From Diphasiastrum complanatum (lineage: Eukaryota > Streptophyta > Lycopodiopsida > Lycopodiales > Lycopodiaceae): a stretch of DNA of 64,000 nucleotides. The DNA lies in NCBI GenBank assembly GCA_029204225.1, contig CM055103.1, positions 2,880,406 to 2,944,405 of the forward strand, read 5' to 3'. The position numbers and the translations under genes were made by a program. The notes below the pieces were generated by a model. It worked only from the letters and a program-made list of their open reading frames with translations, made no database searches and had not been told where the DNA came from. This document shows positions 47,101 through 59,065 of this stretch, piece by piece. Numbering within the stretch: the first letter of the stretch is position 1; each line of letters starts with the position of its first letter.

Positions 47101-48929
47101 GATTGCAAATTATTTATTACTCCATGTATTTTTTAATAATATTTTCATGTGTACAATTTTCAGATGTAAGGTTTTCAATAAATACAAAGCCAAAAAAATT
47201 TGTAGGTCACTATGTATAGGAAAGGCCCCTAAGAGGGCCTTCCTTGTTTGACATGCCCTAGGGCAGTAGCCACCTCAAAAGGGGGAAAGGCCGGAGAGGA
47301 CCAAGGTAGTGGGCCTTCGAACCCCTATGTAAAAAATTGTTGAAAATTTTGCTAAAATTAAAAAAACATATTATTTATCTTTAAATAAGTTTGAAAAACT
47401 ATTTATAGTAAACATTTTTTTTTTGCGGTTATTAAATACAACATGGCCATCAACTTACGAAGTTGTGCTCCTTAGCTGTAACTACACAGTGGTTGGGATT
47501 CTAGCTACACCTTTCCGATGGCAATCAACAACTCTACCCATACACCCCCACTATAATGGACTAATAAACAAATCTACAAATTTATCATGTTTGTTTGCTC
47601 TGATCTATCTTTAAGAAGTGATTGTTATGCCATTTTAGGATCCTTCAATATACATTGAAATTTTTTCAACAATGTTTTATGCTGTCAATAGAGTGGCTCA
47701 AACAACCTCGCTATAATTGTGAATAGCAGACTTGTAATAATAGTTGTAAGGCCCAATTTAGCTAAATAAGGCCCCAAACTTATAGTAGAGGCACAAATGA
47801 CCGGTATAAATTGTTGGATTTCTATCATCTCCATCCCTATCTCTCTGCTAATCTAGATCCATTCACTAGATGTTGTTAATACTTGTACAATCGCATACTC
47901 TGCATAAATACACTTGTTTTATGATAGTCTGCAGAAATACAAAAGAATCGATGATAGTCTTTCCCCGATTGTTCGAACATCTTCGACTATTCGGTCATCC
48001 GTGATTATTCGGCCATCCTTGATAGTTCAACCATCTCGGACCATCTGACCAGATTCAATTATTCGGCCATCCTTGAACATTCGGTCGCAATCGACTATCG
48101 ACAGATCAACAAGTACATTGAATCACGACCAGACATAATCTCTAACAAAATCAGATATTGTCCAAAGGCGATTGCCAACAGCACGTAGTGCCTTAATCCT
48201 GATTGCAAAGTACAAATTAAGCATTCTAAAAAAGAGTCATAATCATGCTGCTGCCGGAGGAGACAAGAAGGAATGGAATATCGTCATCCTCCATCAATGA
48301 CTCACAAGCATTATTCTCGAAGAAGAACACAAGAAAGAAACAGAAGAAGAAAGTTGTCAATCGACGACAATCATTAGGGGATATTAGAACTCAAAATGGG
48401 CCCTTTGTCAAGATGCTGTTTTTGACTTCGCACACTTTCAATGCTTATGTGTCCCAATGAATGGCGTCCATCTGTGACGAACTGTAACAGTGGTTAATGG
48501 ACAAAAATTGACAGTTTATGACTATTGACAGTGATTGACGTCAATAGTCATAAACTGTGGTTAACTAATCCTTGTAGTTTAGGAACTTCTTGTCATTCAT
48601 AGGTATACCTCTCATTCTCTTCATTCTATCTCTTATTTTGGATTGTCATTCTTAGGTTTACCTTGCAATCTCTACATTCTCTCCGTTCTCAACTTGCGTA
48701 CTCGTATTTTCGGCTAATGGCTACATATGATCGGAGACCAAGAGGAACTATTGATGCAATCAATATTTGCAATGAAAAAAATGCAGAAGATCAATGGATA
48801 CCAAGAATATATCAAAAATATCAATGGACCACTTTTGAAAATATATGAACCACTTTATCTATAAGGCTCTTTCATTTCTATGATATCCATTTCCATGGTG
48901 CAAAACACAATGTAATTGCACTGAATAAT
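47101..48929. other. Unassigned stretch
   Basis: No gene was recognised. Around 47.98-48.10 kb short blocks such as ATTCGGCCATCCTTGA recur, suggesting a small local repeat. An inverted repeat lies at 48511-48558. Confidence 0.35.
48511..48558. repeat. Perfect 19-bp inverted repeat, 10-nt loop
   Basis: The arms 48511-48529 (ACAGTTTATGACTATTGAC) and 48540-48558 are exact reverse complements. Context unknown. Confidence 0.9.
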
Positions 48930-49010
48930 ATGAGTTTTCGATAACAAGATTCATTGTCTCCTGCAGGAAATGCATTATTTCCAATGGGGAGATCTTCAGT
49001 CACTTGAACT
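48930..49010 (-). pseudogene. Diverged copy of the Ulp1-like gene's last exon
   Basis: The minus strand reads LKISPLEIMHFLQETMNLVIENSY, preceded by a stop codon. It matches FKCLKVSPMEIMHFRQETINLVIENSY in the exon at 49455-49619. It is a duplicated, broken exon. Confidence 0.6.
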
Positions 49011-49454
49011 CCAGTGACCACTACAATCAGTTATCGAATCAACGCTTGCCCTTGTTGAAGTCTCGTATATATCGGTTGTATTTTTGGTCTTCATTGCCTT
49101 GGTCTGTATTGTCCTTGTCTTGGCATATTTGAATATGTTCAGATGATGATCTGATCAAAGCTTTGCTGCAACAAATCTGAGTGAACTAATGTCGCATGGT
49201 TGTGGCAAAGGTTCGATCAGATCATCATTATGAACTTATCCAAAAAAAACCATGGTAAAGGCAAGGCAGACCAAGGCTATGAAAAACAAACATGTCGGAA
49301 AATTGTAGAGGATTGAAGATGAATTAACCATAACCTGAATTAATAAGAGAAAAAAAAAACAAGTAAGAACAACCATAGAAAAATTGTAAATATATTTCTA
49401 TTAAAAAATTTCTATACATGTGTCTCATTTACATCAAGTGCGACGAATATTTAA

Positions 49455-50310
49455 TTAGTAGCAACTATCTATGATCTCTAAATCCATTTCTCCAGTTGGA
49501 AGTAGCTTAGGTGGAGAACACTCGGCCACTACAACTGGATATGAATTTTCGATCACAAGATTTATGGTCTCTTGTCTAAAGTGCATTATCTCCATTGGGG
49601 AGACCTTCAGGCATTTAAACTGAAAAAAACATAAACACAGTTAAATTTAGTTAATCAAGGTCAGTTAATAGGAATTTGAATATGAAAAAAACACAGTTAA
49701 AAGTCATTAATCAAAGATTACCTCTTCCAGATCTGGAAGTCCATCTTGTAGTGCAAGCCAATTAAAAAAGTGTTTGGCATTGCATACGGTATACCAGCCA
49801 CAGCTGACAGAATCAATTTGTTGGGAGAATTGCGGAATCCAAATTTTAACATTATGAGATATCGAATCAACGCACAGGATGTTATAATTAAATCTAAAAC
49901 GGAACCAGCACGCATCGAACCGATATTGATAAATTTTTACCTCTGCATCAACAATTTTTAGTTTCATATATGCTTTTGCATTTGGTATTGGAAAGAGTTC
50001 TAGTATTTTCTGGATATGGCTCCTGGCAATTTTGTGTGTGTGTCTAATAGAGTTCATCTTTAAACACACTGGATTACACACACCCTCATCATTGACGTAT
50101 AAGGACAACACATATAAGATCCAATAATCATTGCAATCAGAAAACAATAAATTTATGAGAATCAATGTGAAATCAAAATTCATATGAAAAATCCAACATA
50201 GTAAAATCTGAAAAAAAGACACTTACTTTGTTATGTATGGCAGCACAAGAATTGGAGTCCCCAGTCTGATGTATTGGAGCATATCATCGTGCAGACCTTT
50301 GAAACTAGGG
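49455..50310 (-). pseudogene. Ulp1-like (C48) cysteine protease gene, probably degenerate
   Basis: The main exon (about 50210-49722) encodes NDYWILYVLSLY, MNSIRHTHKIARSHIQKILE and SQQIDSVSCGWYTVCNA, the layout of Ulp1/SENP-type SUMO protease domains. The Gln and catalytic Cys (Q-x5-C-G) are present, but the catalytic His of the usual HW pair is Tyr, and the Asp expected before MNSI is not there. A donor at GAAGAG/GTAATC joins in frame to a last exon at 49619-49455 (acceptor TTTTTCAG) ending EIIDSCY. Upstream, 50310-50228 encodes HDDMLQYIRLGTPILVLPYI and ends at a GTAAGT donor, but joining it to the next AG gives a stop. It may be a host gene, or the Ulp1 part of a large DNA transposon; the lost triad favours a relic. 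Confidence 0.5.
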
Positions 50311-50629
50311 AAATCAAATACAGCCATGAATTGAAGGGGAAGCAATGCTACATCTATAAACAATGGCCATCCAATACTGAATGGCCCCACCTCCTACATT
50401 GTCACCTAGCATTTTATCTCTACTTTCTAATTCACCTGTATCTAAACAAGAAAGGGGGAGACCAGCATTGGTCTTCGGCATCCTAAAACTATATCAAGGA
50501 CCTAAATATTTAAGATACGTGCTTAACAATTGGTTATACTATACATATTGAGGATTATTTACAAAGGCAAGTGCAAGAGGTGATGGAAGTAATACAGAAA
50601 ACCAAAAAAAGAATTGTCATTCAAAATTG

Positions 50630-50900
50630 ATTCTACCTTTACATTAACAAAATCATCTAAATCATTTCCCAGAACAGGTGGAGGGGAACTAATATTTATG
50701 GGGGTAGGAGGAGGAGATTTAGGAGGAGGAGATTTATTAGGAGAGGAGGATTTAGGAGGAGAAGGTAAAGTTGGAGTTATGGGAGAAGGAGGAGACTTAG
50801 GAGGCTATAACTTCCGAATACCTTGAGTCAGGGTAGGTCTCTTCTTCTGCCCCTTGGCCTAGGAGGAGGTGGTGGTGGACGAGGTGGTGGTGATGGATTT
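50630..50900 (-). pseudogene. Proline-rich coding-like segment upstream of the Ulp1-like domain
   Basis: The minus strand reads KGQKKRPTLTQGIRKL, a stop, then PPKSPPSPITPTLPSPPKSS and PPPVLGNDLDDFVNVK, followed by GTAGAATC, a possible splice donor. The purine-rich plus strand here is therefore better read as minus-strand Pro/Ser coding than as its own glycine-rich gene. It may be an earlier exon of the Ulp1-like gene. Confidence 0.35.
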
Positions 50901-50999
50901 TCCTGACTAGCTCATGAGATTGGTATTCCCAGGGTGGCCTCGTGTTGTTTGCTTGATCCGCGCCATTACTGTCCAATAGCGGATCAGCGCGCGAAGAAA

Positions 51000-51522
51000 A
51001 ACCCTGGATCAGAAGTCAGGTCGAGTGCGTCGAACCGATACCTGAGCTCAACCAAACCGATAGCTGGTAGCGGATAAGCGTGCTTGAGTAATAGCAGATA
51101 GTAGAAAGTTTGTTTCGAGCGTGCTGAATTGCTGTCACATGGATGTAGAGAATTGTAAGAACTTTAAACAAAAAAATTTCAGCGTCGTCCATCGGTATAT
51201 ATAGAGAAAATCCGAAATGATTGCAAACGTGGTGGGTTGGATGTCCGAGGCTTGGATTACGATAATGATTCCTCTGAGGCTTGTCAATCTAATCAAACTA
51301 AATATCCTCTTATCATCAAAATGATTAGTCGATATCGAATAAACCAGAATTAATTTCAACTAAAGTATGGTCACATCTACAATTAAGACTACAAAAGTAT
51401 GGTCACATCTACCATTTATTGCTGAAATTGACAAGATTAAGCTATAAATATTTGACCTTTTTTATATCCATTCATTATAATTTTGGAAAACTCCAATGAC
51501 CATTATTTCACCCAATAGCATA
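51000..51522. other. Unassigned, start of the CCGATATC-motif region
   Basis: Contains several CCGATA motifs and GCGCG blocks (near 50990-51090). No gene recognised. Confidence 0.3.
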
Positions 51523-52085
51523 TCGACGCGCATATACTACATGTGAAAACCAGAGAGGCAATTCTCGCGCGCTGAACCGATATTGGAAAATAATGTGAAT
51601 GATCAAAGCTTGACTTGATAGATTTTCCTTAGCTTTGGACAGTATGAAGAGTCTATCGAATCAAACTTTGATCATGCAAAATACCCTCCAATAATTTCGA
51701 AATTTTTCCAAAATCTTCTTTTTCTACAATAGCGATTCGACATGCACAGTGAAAAATCATTGTCTTCTCCAAAGGCGCGCTGATCCGATAGCCAGTATTT
51801 CTAATCGACGTGCATATATAGCATGTGAAAACTAGAGGTTCTATTCTCGTGCGATGAACCGATATTGGACGGAATATGAATGATCAAAACTTGACTCGAT
51901 AGATTCTACGTAAATTTTGGACAATATGAAGAGTCTACCGAATCAAGCTTTGAGCATGCATAATGGGGTCCAATGGTTTCCAAAATTTCAAAAAAAATTA
52001 TTCTTGCAATAGAGATTTGACGCACGCAGTCCAAATGGAGAATAACCATCTTCTGCCAGGCGCGCGGATCCGATATCTGATAGGC
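51523..52085 (+). repeat. 282-bp tandem duplication
   Basis: Two adjacent units starting at TCGACGCGCATATA (51523) and TCGACGTGCATATA (51805). Shared blocks in the same order include GAACCGATATTGGA, GAATGATCAAA, CTTGACT-GATAGATT, ATATGAAGAGTCTA and GGCGCGC...GATCCGATA. About 75-80% identical by eye. Confidence 0.85.
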
Positions 52086-53430
52086 AGAAAAATTGAATTG
52101 GAGCGCCTTATGAATGACTAATGAAAAAGTTCTGAATGAACATTATATCAAAAGAAAAAATCTCGTCTTTACTCTGCTTAAATAGGGCGAGAGATTGTAA
52201 TAATTCTTCTCGTACACGTTTTTCAATGATGTCCATTTATCAATTTTTTATTATTTGTTTAATGATTATTTGAGGAGGCTACTGATTAAATATTTAATGT
52301 ATTTCGACGCAGGTACAGATTCTAGGGTCAGGGCTAATGATGATTAGTTGAATCTAGTGATAGACTAGTTAATGTATTCCAACGTAGGTACAAATTTGTC
52401 TCACTTTGATTGGTGGATAAATATAGGCTGTGTTTCTCAGTTCGTTATTTGATAAATGTATGGTTGTGATCAACACTAATTGGCTATAAATATGGGCACC
52501 ACTTGTCATATTTCGATTATGTGATCTTTTATTCTGAACTCACTAGTCTTTTTGTTTTCTTTCTATCTCGCGATATCGACGTGCCTTCCCAAACAGTGCA
52601 TGGTTGGATTCATTCAGGCGCGCTGAATCGATATCAGCCACTTCTGACTTGTGCTCGCGACAAATTTCAATCTCGTCCTAACGATATTGCATCAACGCGT
52701 GCACTCTTGTTCTTTCCTGTACCGATATCATTTTGTCACGTTGAACCGATATCAGGTTCAATATGGCTAGTTTCTCCATGTCCTCAAATAACAAACTTCT
52801 GGATTTTTTAATGCCAATGACATTCCATATGAGAAATTAGAGTATTTTGCTAGTAATTTTGTTGCTCCCTTCGATGTCGATAAGCTAGTTATTATAATTT
52901 AATTCTTCTGGTGTCGATATCAGCTACCCAATTTGAATATGTATATCCATGAAGTGTGTGGATATCGGATGAACAAACACTATCCCAACATGAGAAGCTG
53001 AAGATCCAAATATGAAAAGTGTTCTGCCAATTCCATTAAAATATGCTCACATATGCACATTGCATGCTGAGGTTCGTATTATTGAAAAACCTATTACCTG
53101 CATATTCTACTAGCATGGAATCATAAACTGGAGTCTGTGGCTAAAGCATCAATTAGGAGGTTGAAAATAGTTCTGTCAAATACATGACTACATAAAGGGA
53201 ATGTCACGATTGAAAACAGTGACAGACTCTTCGGGAAAAAAGGAAACGTTCCTAATAATCCACCAATTGGAGGTGCTAAAACAAGAAGATTCTTATCCAA
53301 TCACACATGCAAAGAATCAAGTGTTAGATACGAAATTTGGAGAGAAATTGTTCAAGCCACACGAACACTGAAAGGAAGTAATTGAGTGGAAAAGGGACGT
53401 GGACCAACTTAGACAAACTCATAGGTGTTA
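52086..53430. other. Unassigned, continued CCGATATC-motif region
   Basis: More single motifs near 52570-52980 (for example GCGCTGAATCGATATCAG, GAACCGATATCAGG). From about 53.1 kb the plus strand becomes partly coding-like without recognised motifs. Confidence 0.3.
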
Positions 53431-53439
53431 TCAGAAAAG

Positions 53440-53830
53440 AAAACCTATCATCAGAAGATATGAGGACTTTGCAAAATCATTGCACCACATTTGTAAAATC
53501 TGTACATGATTGTTGGGGAAAGACAACGTTACTCATTACATGGTGCTAATCTATATCATTATCTGATACTTTTCTCATTCAGGCTTATAGTTTTTTTACT
53601 GATATAACTAATCAAAACTATTGTTTGCAGCACATCCTTCTTCATCATACAACTTATTTTGCAAAGGAATATGAGAGCTTAAGTATCTGGTCATCACAAA
53701 GCATGGACAAATCTCTTTGGCAAGCAAGGAGAGCATTTCATAGAGCAACAAATCATGGAGGACACAATTCAAGAAATAAATATTTAGTTCAACTTTTTCA
53801 GTGGTTTTATAGAAGAGCACAATTTTGATA
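53440..53830 (+). pseudogene. Unrecognised coding-like stretch, perhaps two exons
   Basis: The plus frame reads SSEDMRTLQNHCTTFVKSVH and DCWGKTTLLITWC, then a stop and a possible intron ending TCTCATTCAG (about 53580). Next come HILLHHTTYFAKEYESLSIW and QSMDKSLWQARRAFHRATNH, and it closes with LVQLFQWFYRRAQF at 53828. Composition and continuity look like a real, conserved protein, perhaps from a transposon. I cannot name the family. Confidence 0.4.
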
Positions 53831-53935
53831 TCAAGCTAAAAACTTGCCAAGTATTACGATATTTCGAAAGGCATTCAAATTCATAACAAAAGAGAGATCC
53901 TTGTAATATATCAAAAATCTACTACAGAAAATTAT

Positions 53936-54620
53936 TTAATTATGATCATCATCCTCTTCAAGATTCAGACGGATGGTATTGTCAAGAAGGAATAATCTCC
54001 TTTCATATGGATCCAAAAATTCTAAAATTTTCCTCTTGTTCATATTAATGTAGTCTGAATAAAGGGCCATTGCAGATGATCTTTTTGTAGTCTCAGTGGG
54101 AGTATAATCCAATATGTTAATAGCCAAATCTCTTTTCACAAAAATTATTTTATATGTTCCTCTTGCATACTTATGGCCTCCTAAACAAACTGATAATGAT
54201 TTGATGGCCATAATGACAGTGGTTGCATATGGATTAAAAGATGAATGATATACACAAATCTCATTATTTTGAAAGAGTTTCAAATAATGAGATAGAGACA
54301 CCACGAACTCCTCCATGTCTCATACCAAAGGCATCTATTTCTGCATCATCTACATCAATTGGAGCAGGTGCAGATGCTTCGATCAATGGAACAATTGAAG
54401 ATTCAACAGATTCATCATCTGGAATTTCAACAGATATGTAAAAGACAAATGCCATTCCTTTGATAAGAAGGCGACATATTCTTTTGTGGATATCACAATA
54501 TATATTTCTTTTGAAATGGTCATGCAGGTTAGAGTACTTTCTATTGTGTTTATGCTTAGAGGATGGTTGGGAATGCACAAGGTCCTGAAAATGAACGAAA
54601 CAAAAACTATCTATATCCAA
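53936..54620 (-). pseudogene. Unrecognised coding-like stretch in two overlapping frames
   Basis: The frame 54620-54264 contains VEIPDDESVESSIVPLIEAS, a Pro/Asp-rich part and AEIDAFGMRHGG. The frame 54316-53936 continues with MAIKSLSVCLGGHKYARGTY and ends in an acidic tail (LEEDDDHN). The overlap of about 50 bp suggests one frameshifted gene or an unmarked intron. No known domain. Confidence 0.3.
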
Positions 54621-55031
54621 AACAAGACTACTAATAATCTGAGAAAATTTATCCTACGAGAGCCTAATAAACCTTTCAACACTACTAGAGAACCCATTGT
54701 TGTCTTCTATTATAGTGTACAGCTCCCAATTCACCAACATTTCTAAAGAACACACTTGCGGACATTGAACTTGTTGCAATTGAGACTTCCTTATCCAAGA
54801 ACTTAGCGAATCAAAGCTCTGATGGGACAATTTTAAGAAGATTGATTCGAGATGATCAAGTGCTTTAGAGGTGCATCCCAACATTTCTTCTGGTCTGCTC
54901 TTGTGAGAAGTGGGATACCATCAAATTTCTTCATTACCAATGAGGATTGCTACGAGAGAGAGAATTTTGATGGCTTCAACTTTAGTAGCTCACGATTGTG
55001 AGAAGGAATTACCGTGTATCCCTGGAATGAG
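54621..55031. other. Unassigned stretch
   Basis: Short open frames only; the plus frame near 54860-55090 (FWSALVRSGIPSNFFITNED) may be a remnant of an unknown coding region. Confidence 0.25.
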
Positions 55032-55345
55032 AAAGCCTCCAAAATATTTTGTTGACAGAGAGAAGTGGGCAAGGGGCGATCAAGAGATAGCTTGAATAGG
55101 GATTTCGATACGGCATATCGAAATTCCTATTAAAGATTGTTAAGTTAATTGTTAATATAATTTAACTTAACGTAAATCATGTGTGATAGAAGCCTCCAAA
55201 ATATCAAAAAGAGGACACTGTGTTGACAAAGAGATGTGGGTGCGGGGCGATCAAGAAATAGCTTGAACAAAGATTTCGATACGGGGCGTATCGAAATCCA
55301 TGTTAAAGATTATTAGGTTAATTTAATTTTACATAAATCACGTGC
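55032..55345 (+). repeat. ~157-bp tandem duplication, each unit with a hairpin
   Basis: Units at about 55032-55190 and 55191-55345 share GAAGCCTCCAAAATAT, GGGGCGATCAAG-GATAGCTTGAA and the end CGTAAATCATGTG or its like. Unit 1 has a 16-bp stem (55095-55110 with 55116-55131, one G-T pair, loop CGGCA). Unit 2 has an 11-bp stem (55272-55282 with 55288-55298, loop GGGGC). Confidence 0.8.
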
Positions 55346-56878
<1,533 letters not shown>

Positions 56879-57044
56879 GCTTTCTGGAGGCTTTTTCTGA
56901 TTTGGATCTATAATGACCAAGTTATGGCCATTTTAGTGATTTCATTCCAATTTTAGTTAGCATTAGTTTTTGCAGTCTATTTATCTCAGTTTTTGGTTGA
57001 ATTTTGTGACTGCAATTCTATAGGATTGTAGATCTCTGTCTTAG

Positions 57045-57145
<101 letters not shown>

Positions 57146-57257
57146 ACACATCTCACAGTAGCCTACATTCTCACCTTACATAGCAATAATCTATTAGACA
57201 AGCTATTTTTCTCAAAAGAAACCAAATCTTTAACGAATTTGAAAATCCTTACCATAT

Positions 57258-57889
57258 TCAAGCTAAGATAAATGGTAGTGAACTAATGCAATGGCAGAGC
57301 TCAGAAGGTGTCCTTCCATCCCAAATAGCAGTCGGCCACCTATTGCACAAGAAATTAGCACACAACAAAGCTTGATCCCAAAATGGCTTATCAAGATTAG
57401 CACTTAACCTCATGGATTTAGCACTTTCACATAAATTCCTATTCTTCCTCTCAACCACTCCATTTTGTTGTGGGGCCTTGGTGTTGTATACTCCCTCTTG
57501 GTCCCATGCTCATCACAAAAGGCCTTGAACTTGGTAGATATGTACTCTCCACCATTGTTACTCCTTAAGCACTTGATCCTTGTGAAAAATTGGTCCTCCC
57601 TTGCATTCTTGAACTTAACAAAGACATCATACACTTCATCCTTGCTCTTTAGTAAGTAGATCCAGCAAAATCTACTAAAATCATCAATGAAACTTACATA
57701 TATCTTAGCTCCACTATTGCTAATTGTAGTAATTCCATGAATATCCGAATGTACAATTTGAAAAGGCTTTGTAGATCTAGATGTATATCTAGCATAAGGT
57801 AGGCTATGTGACTTTGACAAATTGTAGGCAGATTCCTGTTTTAGAATCTGTTTACTAGTTTCTTTGTTGCTTACTTCTTGTAAAAGCAT
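57258..57889 (-). pseudogene. Copia integrase fragment
   Basis: The minus frame 57410-57889 has SKSHSLPYARYTSRSTKPF, IVHSDIHGITT, DDFSRFCWIYLLKSKDEV and LRSNNGGEYIS. After a frameshift near 57430, 57258-57458 continues VERKNRNLCESAKSM and NFLCNRWPTAIWDG. It is the same subfamily as 61917-63965. The second catalytic residue is Asn, as in that copy. Confidence 0.8.
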
Positions 57890-59065
57890 CTTGCTTACAG
57901 ATTATTTTTTTATTCTACCTGTTAGCAAAGGTTGTGGGCACTTCTTGAAATTATCTTTTTTAGCTCATTGCCAAAACCAGGGAAAAAGGGATTGATCATC
58001 GTTGTAGTAACAATTTCTTGTCTGTCAGAGGACAAACCAGATTTGTCTCTCTTGAACCGTGTCACATGCAATCAAACCAACATGTAATCAAAATGTTCAA
58101 CCAATAGATCAGCATGCAATCTAGGTGAACAAACCATGAAATATACTTCTACTTTATTGCAAAATGAACTGAATCAGATCCTAAACTAACTACAACCAAT
58201 CTACACATGCATTAACCTACAAACTAGAAACAAAGACTAAATGGACAACTTCTTGAAATCTGAAAACTAAACTAGCATACACATTACACTGCAAGAAACA
58301 AAACAAGAAACAAAACTAACCAAACTAGACAACATTTTAGAAGTCCAAGAATCAAGAAACACTCATTTCTTGATTCTTGGACACCCCAAGAACATCAAGA
58401 ACTGGATTGTAAAAGGATATGCAAGACCACAAATCCAGCCTATTTAGTTTACTTGAATGCTGATTCCTACATTAATCCACAAGAAAACATGAAATCTAAT
58501 CCACTCTACGAAAGCAAGGGAACTAATCCACTCTAAGATCCACAACCACACACAAAGGAGATGGAGGGGCAAGATCGTTAATGCATCACTCAAGAAACAA
58601 GAATGATCAAGGGGCTCAAGAATGTATTAAAACTCAGCATGGAGTAGATACATTTACAAAAGCCTCCTCTTCACAAAGAGGGAGTCTCTTAAATAAGCAA
58701 GAAAGCTCCTTAGGTGGCATCCTAGTGGCATTCCACATTACACAAATTACAAGTGGAATAATGCTCTCCACTAGAGGTCACCATCAAAAGGTGGCTTACT
58801 CTACTTTCTTTAAGAGGGGTCTACTTGCATTTATTAATTTAGCCTAGAAATACTAGTTCCTACATGGTCATTCCATTTTCCAGGATTCACGATGAGGCTT
58901 ACATAGTTCTTGCTTGTCATTCCTAACTAGCATTTCTCGGATCTCATACTCGGCTCTCAATCTTCTTTAGTCTCATCTTCTCAAAGACCTCTTCGGTCTA
59001 AGGTGAGAGGTGCTCTTGAGTTGCTCTGTCCGAGTATCTTGGGGATTCGTCAGAATCAGCCAACA
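57890..59065. other. Unassigned, possible LTR or untranslated repeat
   Basis: AT-rich, with a 17-bp inverted repeat at 58343-58382. No protein similarity was seen on either strand. Confidence 0.3.
58343..58382. repeat. Perfect 17-bp inverted repeat, 6-nt loop
   Basis: The arms 58343-58359 (GTCCAAGAATCAAGAAA) and 58366-58382 are exact reverse complements around CACTCA. Confidence 0.9.

Noticed and set aside
50614-50826. Glycine-rich plus-strand ORF
   Set aside because: Low-complexity complement of a minus-strand proline-rich segment with a splice donor.
51523-52085. CRISPR array
   Set aside because: Two long diverged units without short spaced repeats, in plant nuclear DNA.
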